Positions 10,335 to 23,785 are shown, counted from the first letter of the stretch. The stretch: 64,000 nucleotides of DNA from Fragilariopsis cylindrus CCMP1102 (GCA_900095095.1 FMBT01000323.1:124001-188000), one strand, 5' to 3'. The notes: a model not told the origin generated them from the letters alone. Numbers and translations: made by a program.

Positions 10335-11197
10335 AACAGTATTGATTATTATTATTATTCTCAATTTTTATGATAGAGATCTTGCACATGTCGATGTCGA
10401 TGTCGACGCCGATGTCGAAGCAGTAGTTGATGAAGGAGGAGGAGAGCGAGTTTGGTTTTGCCAAAGCGACCTTATTACAGGTTAATTGATGAAAATGGTC
10501 GCTTTTGTAATTATTGTTGCATGCAGGGTTGCATGTGCAGTAAGATAAGTTCGCGCGTAAAGGGAACGGTATGACAAAAAGTGGCAATAATAATTTTTGG
10601 GGGTTTGGTAGAAACTAAATTATGGGGTAGATTTTAAGGCTTCTCCTAGCTTTTATCGTGCGAAATTCCTCTCGATAGTCCTCTGTGTCCGGAGGAAGTA
10701 TGGTACGTACATGTTGTGCTTAGTAAGGTATGTACATACGAGGTTTCTACGTAATTTTTAAATCCCAAGCTGATTGATGTTTTTATTTAATCACGTACAG
10801 TAATCCTGTGAATAAGCCCTCAATCAATCCTTTTGTCATCTCCTTGACTTTCATTTCTCCGCGTAAATGAAAAATTGCACGTTCGTGCGTGGTGACACGA
10901 CAATAATAACTTGAAACAACATATCAAACATCAAACGCCGAACAACAATACTACCTTTTAAAAAAATGCACATCACATCACGTCTCCTTTTGAATTCTGA
11001 GTGCTAACATGTCAAGAAAAACACGGACACCTAGTAACCGAAAGCAACACCATCACGACACAGATAGACTTCTCTCAAATAGAGAGCATACCATGTCGTT
11101 TAGTTCATAGCTAGTGGTTTCAAAATCGTGAGGAAAAGCAAAGCAAAGGGACCAGATGAAATAAGGCTGGGCAAGCAGGCAGACAGGATCTTTAATT
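10335..11197. other. Intergenic region between divergent genes
   Basis: This stretch must hold promoters for the DUF6824 gene (minus) and the large membrane protein (plus). A TCGATG-type run lies at about 10389-10420. At 10609-10625 TAGAAACTAAATTATGG resembles the outermost 15 nt of the repeat-island ends, but the likeness does not extend further. No gene or RNA was recognised. Confidence 0.35.
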
Positions 11198-14100
11198 TTG
11201 AAACAGGCAGGCACTGTTTGTTCTTTAGAGTGTAGTAATCATCGATCGCCCATCATCATGTCCGGCGTCCAAGTATACCCTCCATCAGTCACGGCAACAC
11301 CAACACTAACACCAACAACTAGCAAAAATAATAATAGGAATAGAAACAAAGTAATTTTATATGGGTTTTGGAGGATACTTTTTGCAACCGTCGCGATATT
11401 AGATTTATCGTCCTGTTGGTCAACGATTGTTTTATCTGGAAGTACTATAGGTCCAGGAGTAGCAATAGGAGTAGGAGGAGTCGATCGTGGTTCCAAAGAA
11501 GGAAGAGGAATCACTAAGAGACAGTCGAGACGGAAAAGAACTGGTAGCAGTACAGTAGTACATAAAATCAAAGAAGAAGAAGAGACTATTATTCCTGTAG
11601 AAGTGACATGCGAAAAGAATGATGGGCACAGCAGCAGCAGCACCAGCAGTAGTGCCGACGATGATGATAGTGAGAATACGAGTATGCATCAGGATGTTAC
11701 TAACCGAACCAAAAGTGAAATAATAAGCGACGATGATTCCTACTATCATTATTATTACTACTATTCTACCACAGTAATAGAGTCAGCAACAGCGTCATGG
11801 TCATTATTCTCCAACAGACTCTTCGGGAGAGCTAACACAAGCCCACATTCGTCAAATTCGAAGTCCTTAAATGGAACTTGTAGCAACAAAAAGACCGTCA
11901 AGAAGGAAAACACAAAGAGAAAAAAGAAGAAGAACAAACGGAACAAAGGGCAACAACAGTCACAATCACCGTTATTCTCATCATCATCTTCATTATTCTC
12001 ACCATCATTTTCAATCATAATTCATCTTTTACTTGGTTTATTATGTTTAATTGAAATGATAATACGTTCAATTGAAACAAAACGTATTGTATTTGAACTT
12101 GAAGCAATAAATAAATTTGAAGAAAGATTCGCAGGAACAATAGCAAGAGTATATAGTCGAAGAAAATTAGTATTGCAAGGACGACAAAAACATAAAGGTG
12201 TTAGTGGTTTCTTTATGAATGCTACCACACGTAGTAATACAGTAATGACAAGAATGATAAAAACAACTACTAGTACAACACGAACAAGTTTTAAGTTGAA
12301 TCCATACCTTTCATCGTTTTCATCGTCAACAGCAGCAGCAATAGCAGCAACATCAGATAAGACAACAACAACGACCACAACCACAACCACGGCAGCAGCA
12401 TCCTCAACAACGACAGCAGTAGTATCAGAAACAGCAACAGCAACAATTCATCGGGACGATGATCAAGAACTATTACTAGAGGTAGAAGACAAAAATGACG
12501 ATCATGACCATGATCATGACAGCGTTAACGCTATCACTAGTAACGATGATAACGACCAAGCAATTCCTAGTGACGATGAGCACGATGGCCACGATCCTGA
12601 TGAACATGAATACATAAACTTCGATGACGATGACGAAGGCTTTGAGGAGGAGGAGGAGAAGGAAGAAAAAGAAGTACAACAAGGTGCTGGTGCTGATGAT
12701 TTAAACAAAGAAGATGATGCAGAAGATGAAGCTAAGAATAAGAAGAATATTATACTATTCCTTAGATCGACATTTCGACTATATTTACCGGTCGGTATTA
12801 CATGCATATTTTGGTTATCTTTATTACCATTCAAAGATTATTACAATCATATGATGACATTCCAAAATCATCATCATAACTTCTTAGATGGATGTATCAA
12901 TTCTGATGAAGATACTGCATTAGCAACAATATGGATAGCAACATTCATAAAAAATTGGAATGAAACAATTATAGAAATACATGATATTATTGTAGAAACT
13001 GCATGGGAACAAATTATATGGCAATATAATGCAATATTTCAACCAAAATTATTTTGGAAACGTGTACAGAATGTATTAAATGTTGTGAAGTGGGTACGAT
13101 TTGCATTTCCATTATTTCGAATGATATTAAAATTAAATGATCAAATAATGCTCCTATCAAGCGTATATAGAAGGATGAAATCATCCGACGAACAACGTGA
13201 AAGACGTATTAAACGTCCATCATTGATGTTACTTGATTTAAAACGTATAGAAAGGTTTCATAAAGTCGAAACAACGATAGCAGGATGGCCATCACAATGT
13301 AGTATGTTATTAGATATGGCAAAAGAAACATTAGGTGGAGTTGGAGGTGGTGGTGGTGGTGATGGTGATGGTAGTGGTAGTGGTGATGTCGATGATGCAT
13401 CCAATAATAATATTGCTGAACAATTCTTAGAAAGATCACGTATTCGTGGTAAAAAAATCACACTATCCATTAAAAAATTACAAAGGCAATTACGACGGAG
13501 TGTAACAGAATTTACTTCATCAGAAGTATATGATAATATCGTTCGACTATCACGTGATATAAGCTGTCGTCATATCATTGTTGAAGAAGATGACGTCGAT
13601 CATGATGATGACCACGATAATAGCAACACCAGTGGTAGTGACCACAACAGTCCTCGAAATCATCGGAGACACCATCTTCGGTCTTCTGAGAACAGTACTA
13701 GTTGGTACGATTACCTTCATCTTGGTAGTTTATTAGGATCACGAGACTATCTAATAAGTCCACGAAGTCGTTTTAGTGTGGTAGTGCGCATAACAGTTAC
13801 CAACTGTTTGGTACGTAGTCTTTAACGAGAACTGCTATTCTATTCGTATTTTTGTTTGCGTATGCAATACTATTTTTAAATTCTCTGTCTTTTACTCACT
13901 CACGCACGCACTCACTTTGAATTATTCTTGTCCTAATTGAACTACTATTGTGTTACCTCAACAGTTGCTGGAATTGACAAGGTTATTTGTCTCGTGGCAT
14001 TTGACCCAAACATTCCATTTATCGATCACGCAAGTTATTAGCCGCTTATTTATTGATTGTAATACTAATCCCGAAGAAACAAAGCGTCATTTTAAGTTTG

Positions 14101-15002
14101 TTACTGATCAAATCGATAACTGGCATACGATACTAGCCCATGCGGTTCCGTTCGTCCCGTTCCCCAAAGAAAAACTTTTGATTTTATGCGTCCCTACGAG
14201 TCAGTTATCAAAGTTATTCTTACAACTTGGATTTATGTTAGAAACATTCATCGATGTTGTTTCCTTTTTGGATATTTTCTTTTGGTTCTTTACAGGAGAT
14301 TTGGATGGTGAAACAGGACTTGTTATTCCAAAGCCCTTCTTTGGTAGATGTATCTTACCCGGAACGCTAGTACAAGTGCTTGATCATCCCACGTTGCCGA
14401 AAGTTCTACCGTTTTATATAAATCGAATTGTCGATACGACGATATCAATAGGATGGAGTCGTGTGATACGATGGGTTCTTGCTATTGTTCCTGCCTTTAA
14501 CATGATTGTCTTCCAACCGCTCGCTGCGTACTTTTTCCGTCATTTCGAAGATAGCAATGCAACTGGTGATGAAGATATACTAATGAGTTACGCCGAAAGT
14601 TTCGGCTATTTGCCACAACGTGCGAGTATGATGGCGCTTCCATCGACTATCCATCATAGTGCTCAAACAACTTTAGCCGACACTCGTTCGCCGAACTCAT
14701 CCCCAGTACGGATGGCTCTCAAAATGGGTGCTCTATATACAAATGACAACAAAAGTGATTTAGATAACCATGAAACTGTTCAAATCCCTCATATTGACAG
14801 TATGGGGTTCTATACACAGGATACGATAGCAAACAACAACAACGACAATCTCGCAGAACATCCATCAACAGTAAGGTTTGCTAATAATGTGTCCGTACTG
14901 TATAATGATGAAGATGACGATGATGATGGTCGGCATAATGATAGCTTAAGGGGATTTGATATAGGACTTTCCTTGAGCTCACATGCTCTTGACGATCTAT
15001 AG
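11198..15002 (+). CDS. Large predicted membrane protein of unknown family (about 1,200 aa, two exons)
   Basis: Exon 1 is 11198-13810 and exon 2 is 13965-15002, joined in phase 0 across a 154-nt intron (TTG then GTACGTAG ... CAACAG then TTGCTG). The start could be the ATG at 11198 or, more likely, 11258 (MSGVQVYPP). Visible hydrophobic segments are VILYGFWRILFATVAILDLS near the N-terminus, SIIIHLLLGLLCLIEMII near residue 270, LYLPVGITCIFWLSLLPF near residue 535, and several in exon 2 (FIDVVSFLDIFFWFFTGD; VIRWVLAIVPAFNMIVFQPL). Between them lie Lys-, Thr- and Asp/Glu/His-rich low-complexity stretches and a Gly run (GGVGGGGGGDGDGSGSGD). The exon-2 core (residues about 870-1090) has no low complexity and is the most likely conserved part. 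I do not recognise the family. Confidence 0.8.
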
Positions 15003-18000
15003 ACAAGTAATCCTGTTGTACGAAGTTTATCACTGGTACCAAAATTGTACGAATACAATATGATGCACCTTGCTGTGCACTTGCTACTAGCTAAGAAAAT
15101 TAAATATACAGGTTAATACATATGATATAATGTAATATATAAACTTTATTAAGACTAGACAAAATCTATATATTTCTCTGATCATTTAATTACTTTTCGC
15201 TTCGTGCGTTCTTCTCCTCGACTCAATTGCCATCGAATTGTATTAATAAGAAACAAGGTAGACAGAAAATTCCTTCGTTTTGATTCTGAACAATCAAATG
15301 ATTGTATTTGCCGTCATCGTCATCGGCTACGTTTGGTTGACTGTTGTATCCTGCTGCATGTTGATTATAATGGTATTTGATTTGTTGAGGTGTTGTCGTC
15401 GTTGCTATTGTTTTAGGTCTTTTTAGTTAATGGCCTGAACTAAAACTTTAAATACGTGTTCCCTTTTGTGTTCTGTTGTATATACAGAACAAAAACCTCC
15501 CCACCGCAGAATATCACACAGACTCGATCGTAAAACCATAATGCTAGAAGAAGAAGAAGAATGAATCAAATCATATCGAATCACATCCTTATTGTGATCG
15601 AGACATAAGGTTTGACAGCTTTTCAACTTAAATGGAGCAAAGCAGGATAATCCCTCAAACCATAGTTCCGTTCAGAAATCATAAAACTTTTCTCCATGTA
15701 TAAAGAAACTTCCGCGGTAGATCTTTTAGATCTTATCACCATTTGGTATGAGGCAAAATCAAATAATGAAGGTACAACTATCTACCCGGATATCGGAATA
15801 ATGAAACAATTCACAACAGTATCGTGATTGTTGCATCTCTAACGTTACTGTCTCCTGCTTGACACAAATCCCTCATGCTGGTGTCGGTGTCGGCGTTGGG
15901 CGCCTGCTACGATTGCATCTGCCACATTACACCCGCTCGTGTCTTGACTCACTCTCATTCCAACCCGTGTAGTATTGGAAACAAGCACGCACACATACTG
16001 TAGCACAGCACAAGCCTATACAGCAAGGATTTGATTTTGACTTTGTGTCAGAGAACAGCGCATTATTTACTAGCGTACTGACATAACGGATTGACAGACG
16101 AGTGGTAAAGTATTTATTTCCAATTGCTGACCGAGGAAGAAACATCTTGGAAAAATAGCTAGTAATACATTAAACACCTCGCGTCATATCATATGGAATC
16201 TCCCTGCTATGACTACACTACGAAAAGAATAGATTTCCACAGTAAGATTATGAAGATAATTTCGACAGTACGGTATAGTATCTGTTCCTAACAGAAAATT
16301 GAGCGAGTCTTCGGTATAGTAGCCGCCTAATGAATAAAGATGAAATCTTCGAAAGATAAGAAGATCAAAAACAAAAGCCCTATTTTATTTTTTTGGTATA
16401 TCATTATCTTAATAAAAATCATATTATCTACGATGTGCTACTGTAGCAGAGACGCGTTTGGATCGGACGAACGGACCGATCGGACAGCGTTAAATCTGTG
16501 TAAGAATCTTTACCATGATAATCTAAGCAAAAAAAACTGTCGTATTCTTTCTAGAATACCTTTTCACATCACATTACCATTACACATCATTACATCACAT
16601 CACATCGCGATGTTATTGGAATCGAATGAAACGGATCTACCTTCCTTTAAAAGTGCCGAAAAGGAAATAATTGATGCTGCCGCCCCCTCCCCCATTACCA
16701 TTGTTATTATTTCGATGCTGTTGCTGTTATTGCTGTTGTTTCTTTTGCTTGCCTTGCTGGTACTGAATTAATGCATACATTCTTACTTGTAAAGTATTAT
16801 TCAACATACCGCCAGTCCATCATTATTTACTCTCAGCACAGCCATTCAAATCCCGATCCAATCCAATATCCGATCCAATTCATACCAATAATATGATTTC
16901 AGGGTTATGGACCCGTTTGCTCTACTTAATGAATATTAGTGGGAGTGGAAGCAACTAAGTCTGTTTTATGCCATCTGCGAGGTTGCGTCGTAGTGTGTCC
17001 ATTCATTATTTTTTGTATGTTCATCACAGATGCTACGGTATTTGGTTAAAGGGCATTATGTAGTAGTAATGCATGCGTGATCGAAGTGCCGCGGATTTCT
17101 ACGATCTTAGGACCTTAAGTAAACATTGATGATCGCGAAAATAGCTAGATGAATGGCCTATTCTCTTTTGTGATGAATAAAAATTGTCATAATGATCGGT
17201 ACGCCAGTAGAATTTAGTAGACAGGTAACGAAAGACAAAATTCTTCGCCATGCAGATAGTAGGTTAATGCTTCTTGTACTTACGCTTTCGCGAGAGAGAG
17301 TTTATTACACGGGGAAACGAAAGACAACTTCTACACCATCACACCAGATACACAGATAGGTATATGTTTTTTGTACTTAACATTTACTTCGCGAAACAGA
17401 TACTCAATATACGCTGTGTTGTGTTTTGAGTCGACGCACATATATCTTAAAGTGGCGGACAAACAATTTTTTGCATGAGCTTAGTTCTTCTTTCTAGATT
17501 TCGCAGTAATTATTATTAACGAAGTATAATATTAATAATTAAAATTATACGCTATCACAATAAATACTAATATTTTTCTTTTACAATTATAATAAATGAT
17601 AATATGCGTCGGTTAAGTAAATCACGGATTAATATATTTTTAAGTAGTTGTTGTTTGAATTATGCCTCTCATGTCAATGAATTAGAATAGTTTTTATGGG
17701 CGCGATCCAAGCACAAACGGTTAAATAAATTTGTGTAAAAATCTTCTTGAGAAGAAAGTTTTCTTGAGAAGAAAGTGTACGCGCATTATTCAACATCATT
17801 ACAGTACTTCTAAATTATGAGATCCTGTCTTCTGTGTTGGTGCTCGACTACTTCAAGAATCTTCGTTCAACTCACTGCTATAATGCCTTGCAATACAAAA
17901 AAAATCCAAATTTTGGCGAGATTTTAGCGGGAGAGTTTAAAGATTCTTTACAAAATTTTTACATCTGCAATAAAAGGCAATAATGTAAATAAGATCTAAA

Positions 18001-18294
18001 GTCACAAATTACTTTTACAAACTCCACAACACACCATCCACAAGTGATAATCAATCTTTGTTTCCGATATTACTGTTGCGGTATATTTATATACTTTTTA
18101 TTCATTTTCTATCTTACACTACATACATTGATTGTACTACTCAACTCAACTCAACTCAACTCTACTTCACCCCGTTCTCCGTTCTCTTATCTCAATCAAG
18201 ATCAAGATCATCAACCCCTCTCTCTCTATCAAGATTCAAGAACCCTTTTCTCCATCCTCTCATCACCATCCATCATCATCCTCTCATCCACAAT
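15003..18294. other. Gene-poor stretch of 3.3 kb upstream of the HSF gene
   Basis: No gene can be supported here. A 143-codon frame at 16340-16771 has two hydrophobic segments (IIILIKIILSTMCYC; ISMLLLLLLLFLLLALLVLN) but its second part is driven by a TTG/CTG run, and it shows no conserved motif; treat it as unlikely. A direct repeat (TTCTTGAGAAGAAAGT) lies at about 17743-17776. Just before the HSF start, CTCAA repeats five times (18138-18162), followed by pyrimidine-rich CTCATC sequence that may be the 5' leader. Confidence 0.4.
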
Positions 18295-19569
18295 ATGACG
18301 ACACATGCATTACAAACACATTTCCCAACTGGGATGTATGATATGTTAGAAGAAGCTGAAGCTAAAGGACATTCACATATTGTATCATGGATCCAAGGTG
18401 GACGATCATTTAGAATACATCAAGAAAAAATGATGATACCAATATTAAAAAGTTATTTTTGTCAAACGAAATACAAGAGTTTCTTACGACAATTACAAAC
18501 ATATGGTTTTACAAGAGTAACACGTGGTGATTTAAAAGGTATTGTATCACATCCATTATTAATACGTGGTAAAAGATTCTTATGTCTACGTATGAAACGT
18601 AAGGTCCGTACACCTAAACGTCAAGATTCATTATCAAGTGTATCATCATCTACACATTCAACTGCAAGTAGCAATGCATCAGTTGGTACATCAGGTGGTA
18701 CATCGCAACGATCACAACTCGGTCCAGATCTTCTTCCATCGTCTTCGTGTACGCTCGAATTGAAGAAGAAACAACAGAATGCGAACAACATGATGAACCC
18801 CATTCGACGTGCATCAACAGGAACTCTTCCACCATCTTTCTCCATGGCAGGAGCACATCATCCTGCAGATCGTCTCGATAATATCACATCATCTCTACAA
18901 GCTGCTGCATTATTCGATGGTTATAATCAATATCTTAATGGTGTTGGTTGTGGCGGCTCATCGTTACCATTTGATAAGCCACCTCAACAACAACACATAC
19001 CAATGACGATCCGATCAGGAGGAATGGGAATGGGAGGACACCATCATCAACCACTTACTGCTTGTCGTAATAGACGTAACAGTATTGCAACAAGTGCACC
19101 AAGTAATACTGTTCCTCGTCCCTCAGCTTCTGCTGCACGTGCATCATCTGCATCGACTATCGCTAATATCTTAGATGAAATTGATGATAGTATATATGAT
19201 CAATTCACTCCTTCTCATTTTCATGATCATGATGATATGGGCAATAATATGATATCTCCATTAGAATCGTTTACACGAGAATGTGATAATTTTAATGAAG
19301 AAGATGATTGGTTAAAGGGTATCACATATGAAGGTGCTGATATTGTATTAGAACCTGAGAAATTTGCAATGACATTACCATCCCATTTATCTCATCGTAC
19401 TAATGTCAACACTAATACAACACTTTTACAAGCTCAGCGTTTACAAGCGCAAGCACAGCAGCAACAACAACAGTTTCAACTTCATTTTCAACGTCAACAG
19501 CAGTATCATAGTGGTACATCTGTTGTATCAATGGATAACCAAGCACCGCAACCAAAAGTTACGATCTAA
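18295..19569 (+). CDS. Heat shock factor (HSF)-type transcription factor (424 aa)
   Basis: HSF-type factors bind DNA through a winged helix and form the largest transcription-factor class in diatoms. The DNA-binding domain spans residues about 8-103: FPTGMYDMLEEAE, HIVSWIQGGRSFRIHQ, the recognition helix region YKSFLRQLQTYGFTRV and a wing ending HPLLIRGKRFLCLRMKRK. The rest is a low-complexity tail rich in Ser, Asn, His and Gln (a Gln run near 19455-19475) with an acidic patch (DEIDDSIYDQF; ECDNFNEEDDWLKGI) that could serve as an activation region. No clear heptad oligomerisation domain is visible after the DNA-binding domain. The ATG at 18295 is chosen because it lies just upstream of the conserved domain, while the open frame further 5' is Ser/His/Pro-rich and hydrophobic. 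There is no intron. Confidence 0.9.
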   Translation: MTTHALQTHFPTGMYDMLEEAEAKGHSHIVSWIQGGRSFRIHQEKMMIPILKSYFCQTKYKSFLRQLQTYGFTRVTRGDLKGIVSHPLLIRGKRFLCLRMKRKVRTPKRQDSLSSVSSSTHSTASSNASVGTSGGTSQRSQLGPDLLPSSSCTLELKKKQQNANNMMNPIRRASTGTLPPSFSMAGAHHPADRLDNITSSLQAAALFDGYNQYLNGVGCGGSSLPFDKPPQQQHIPMTIRSGGMGMGGHHHQPLTACRNRRNSIATSAPSNTVPRPSASAARASSASTIANILDEIDDSIYDQFTPSHFHDHDDMGNNMISPLESFTRECDNFNEEDDWLKGITYEGADIVLEPEKFAMTLPSHLSHRTNVNTNTTLLQAQRLQAQAQQQQQQFQLHFQRQQQYHSGTSVVSMDNQAPQPKVTI

Positions 19570-20560
19570 AAAAACAAAGACATAAACAAGAAGCAAGAAT
19601 AAGAAATTCCAAGAAAAAACGCACCTATATATATCCCTCCTCATTCAAGACGAAGCACATCAACGCACTATACTGTACAAAAAGGCTTTTGATAACATTC
19701 CTCATGCCTGTCCTGCATATGTGTTAACAACATAACGCTGCTGCTCATCGTTATCGTCTCCTCCTATTACATGAAATGATTTTACACAAGAGAGATGCTA
19801 CTAAATATAATACATCTCACTAGATAATACTACTACAGTAATACATTAAATTATACAAATCTAATAGATACTACACTACTATCATAATTCATAAGAATAA
19901 CTATTATCCATTACATTACATAGCCTATACTATACTATTTACTGTACTACTAGTTAGATAGATATCCTCTATCAGATAGATATCCTCTACTGTACGGTAC
20001 AGTATCATTGCGGATCAATCTCAATTACGGTAATTGCCCATCAATGTAATTTTTAATTCCTTTAGGGCCTTGACGTGCAGTGAGACCGATGTGTCGAAAA
20101 GCTTTTGTCAATGTATCAATGTTGTTTGGCGAACATCAAAAAAAACATCTGCTATCCATCTGTTTCAGTAATTGTACAAGCAATAGAAATATCCTCTTTT
20201 TGTTTCTGTGCGTACTTGTTCCTCTGTACTTGTAGAGAACACAAAAAACGTATGGCTGCGAACGTAGGTTTCAATATTATAAATTTAAAAAAATCAGCAT
20301 TTACGGAGTAGGTTTCATTATTTAATTTTTTTTAAAAATCAGCTTTTACGGAGTAACTTAGCTATTTCGGTAGTCAATTAGTGTTTTTATGTTAAAGGTC
20401 TGGTTGTCGCACGAAAGTACGTGAATAACAGATGGTCGATGAGACAATTTGTGTTCGTCAAACAGGACCAGGCCCTAAAATATGTTTTTCGCGTTGTTCA
20501 TTTTTGATCCATAACACAAATAATGATCATAGCACATATATATCTATTATTCACCTCCCA
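19570..20560. other. 3' flank of the HSF gene, no gene seen
   Basis: This is an AT-rich stretch with many short TACTACT/TACAGT words and a direct repeat TAGATAGATATCCTCTA (about 19952-19989). A second direct repeat, AAAATCAGC(A/T)TTTACGGAGTA, occurs at about 20290 and 20336. No gene or RNA was recognised. Confidence 0.4.
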
Positions 20561-21613
20561 CCAGTGATAATATATGTGGAGAGAGGAATAGATTAAATAC
20601 GTTAACAATAATTGACTCATTATATTGAGTTGCTCAATTACAACAATTGATTTGACAGAGTTAAATGGTGGTAAACAATTTCAGTCACAGAAGCCAACAG
20701 CAGATGGAAGAACGTACTCCACAAGCTCAACCATTTCATGCCAAAGTATTGAATGGAGGCAAACTAACAATAGCAATAGAGATCCTCATAATCTAGATAT
20801 AACACAGTTATTAATAGAACTCAGATCTCTCTCTCTCTCTCTCCATTGTAGCCAAGTGTAGACCTCTTAATACATCAAAAGAAGGATGGAATCTATGGAG
20901 GTCAATGATAAGGTAGAATACCCAATCACCTGACTGGCATAATAATGAGGCACCATGATCTAATGCACTGTAAGTAGCTACGCAACAGGAAGAAGCTTTA
21001 GAATCAATGATTTATTTGCACAATATTGCTGGTTGTGTTGCTAAGTAGCAGCACTATAATGAAGATCTAAATGCAACCCACAGGAATCACCATGCTAAAT
21101 CTTTACAATAGGCAAGCACATTGCTGTTGTTGTGGGTGTGTATTCATTGATGAGTCAGTGACAGTGGGGAGTGATTACATGCTGGTCATATCATTACACT
21201 CACATATTGATCTCCTGTATAATTTATCAGGGTATGTGTTTACAATCACTATGTGCATAGCAGGTGAAACTATGCAATGGAAGATATTATAATGTATACT
21301 TTATTCATACTACCAAGGAAAAGAGCCTTATTAGGTATGAGGAAGGTGTATGCTATATTCTCCATGCTATAGCTGGATCTATGCCCACGTTAGTGTGATA
21401 GTTCAATGTTGGATGATATAATGCAGGCAGGCTTTACACACATACTACAAGGAAAAAGTGAGCCCTCTTAGCGGTATGAGGTAGGTGTATAGTATACCAC
21501 CTCCTACAATCTACTGCTGCACAGTAAGTTATTCCACCAAATACATCTGGTATCTGGTCCTCTCTTTGGACTGAAGCATACTACAGTGTACTTATATTGC
21601 TACCACAAAACTT

Positions 21614-21647
<34 letters not shown>

Positions 21648-23040
21648 CGTAGTGTGTGTTATAGACTAATTGTGGGTATTATTCCAGCAGGAAGGTAGAC
21701 AAAACATCCTAGCTATCATATAGTGCCAGTACCTATAAAATTTTGGTGTATGAGATTCCAATCATATGCAGTAAGAGGGGTGATGAAAGCACAAGTTACA
21801 TCTACACTTTATGTCCTATATAGAATTTCCATTTATCAATCAAAGTTTAAATTACATACACCAAACTCACAAGTCCTCTAGTAGTAGCATGTCACACAGG
21901 TGTTGTGTAGTAGCACTCTTGGGGTTGAAGTTTGATTTTAATTGTTTGCAGATACTACAAAGTCTACCTGAGATGTAGAAGGAGTGATAATAAATTCTCA
22001 TAAAGCAGTTGATGAATATTTCACAGGACCCACACACAACATGCTATGACAAGAGAGGTTACAGGAGATATATTTGGAATACTTTGCTATACATTTCTAA
22101 TTTTATATATATCATATGTATCTATACCTCCATATAATAGTATTGTTGTTTGGTGGATGCATACCAACAAACAATCTAGATTCACCCTCAGTCACGAAAG
22201 TGACTATGTGTGATGGTCTGAGTATCTCATCAACTGTATCCCATATTATATATATAGACATATGAGGGATGTCAATGGATCAAATAAATGTACTACTGTC
22301 ATTGAGTTGCTTGACCTACCCTTTGCCTAACACAAATATAGTAGAAATAAACATGGAATTTGTTCACACATCATGAAACAGCAACAAGTACTTCTTTAAT
22401 TGAAAGGAAATTAAGAAGGTAAACAATAGAGAACATGAAATCAAATAATGCATTACCATTACGAACAGTAATTGACTATATACACCAAGTATATTGCTGC
22501 TGATGTTTGCTACTGTTGTTGTTGCAGATTAATATTATTACTTTTATACATTTTTTAATACACACACACACTCAACAAAGCAGCAAACAATTCCTAAGAG
22601 CACACTCTGCAGAAAACTACAAGGAGGCAGAAAACCTCCCCAACAATATGGCACATATATTAGAGGCATCAGAAGAGAACCTTCTGTCCTATATTCATAC
22701 ATGGGACAATGTGAGTAATAATGTTATCAGACAGGGGTTGGGTTGGGGGGGGGGGGGGGGGGTTACTATTTGACCTCTTCTAAGTATCATGCAGTGATGT
22801 TGGTTTGTCATCAGCAGTCAAGTTCCTCCTCAGAAGCTAAGCTGCATCACATTAAATAATATACATTTATACTACAAGATTTTTATACCTTACTAGTTCT
22901 TTTGTTGTGAAGAAGTACCCAGCAGTAATAATTGTCAGCAATGATAGTATTGAGTGCTGGTGCTAGTTTTCTTGTTTCCTAAAAATCCATCCAACAAAAC
23001 AAAACCGAATAGTTGTTAGGCAGAGAATTTAATAGAATAT
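20560..23040. repeat. Repeat island C (non-coding, repetitive, class unknown)
   Basis: Like islands A and B, this stretch has richer GC, short diverged internal repeats and no coherent frame. The word GGTATGAGG(A/T)AGGTGTAT recurs at about 21334 and 21473 inside a diverged ~139-bp repeat (shared TACTACAAGGAAAA and AGCC(C)TCTTA/CTTATTA words). A (TA)n tract covers about 21616-21646, and a poly-G tract of about 18 nt lies at 22745-22762. I found no shared end sequence with islands A and B, so membership of the same family is not shown. Confidence 0.55.
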
Positions 23041-23084
23041 GAGGAAGTGGGTGTGGGTTTGTTACTATCATTAATTGTGAGGAG

Positions 23085-23092
<8 letters not shown>

Positions 23093-23119
<27 letters not shown>
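23093..23119. repeat. (AG)n microsatellite
   Basis: About 13 AG dinucleotides in a row, just right of repeat island C. Confidence 0.9.
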
Positions 23120-23121
<2 letters not shown>

Positions 23122-23469
23122 GTGTTGAGGAGGAATAAGATATTGATTCAAGTTAGATATAATAATAGATGATGAATGAACAAACTAAAATAAATACCCT
23201 TCAGAAAAGCAAATAAAACACGAGAAAGACAAAGAAATAAAATGATAAAATCTACAAGACAAGAAAAGACTCTAAAAAATAAAGACAAAAAAAAGAATGA
23301 GAACAAACACCTGGGATTCGAACGTGGTCCCCCCATTCGTAGTTCGCTTGAGCAGACGGGGAAGCGGTGCTGTCATGGTTGGTACAGTATGGTCGTTCTC
23401 TCCAAATCGAATTGAATTTTGGAAAATAAATTACTACACAACACATACCGTGTATCTTTGACTAAGTCA

Positions 23470-23700
23470 ATGGCTCCATACTAATCATCATCATCATCAT
23501 CATCCTGTCGTTATATCATCTTATCATCTCTCTCTCTCTCTCATCGACATCAACACATACATCAACACATACATCAATACACACATATTCGTTTCTTCTG
23601 AGCAGAGAGAGAGAGGCAGTGCTGTGCCCCGAAAGAATACAACGATACGATACGATACGATACTGTAGACGACGACGACGACGACGACGACGACGCTGAT
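23470..23700. repeat. Cluster of short tandem repeats upstream of the PncC-NudC gene
   Basis: In order: (ATC)n near 23484-23502, (CT)n near 23527-23541, ACATACATCAACAC repeats near 23552-23580, CGATA repeats near 23643-23664 and (GAC)n near 23671-23695. They sit 90-300 nt upstream of the start at 23786 and so lie in its promoter or leader. Any role is unknown. Confidence 0.8.
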
Positions 23701-23785
23701 ATCAAATTTAAAAATTCAAATCAAACTATAATTCAAACTACAGTATAATTCATTACTAATTCAAAGATTCAAGATCATAATTATT

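Noticed and set aside
10605-10630. TAGAAACTAAATTATGG resembling the outer end of repeat islands A and B
   Set aside because: The match is only about 15 nt in AT-rich DNA and does not continue into the element sequence.
12022-12834. Antisense frames of about 70-120 codons within the large membrane protein gene
   Set aside because: They are mirror images of Thr, Asp and Glu codon runs in the real gene and have no features of their own.
16340-16771. 143-codon frame with two hydrophobic segments
   Set aside because: The C-terminal hydrophobic run is made by a CTG/TTG repeat, there is no conserved motif, and codon use does not match neighbouring genes.
23310-23352. tRNA-like stretch on the minus strand with a B-box-like CGTTCGAATCCC and a T8 run downstream
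   Set aside because: The T stem does not pair around the TTCGAAT loop, and no acceptor or anticodon stem can be drawn; the B-box likeness alone is not enough.
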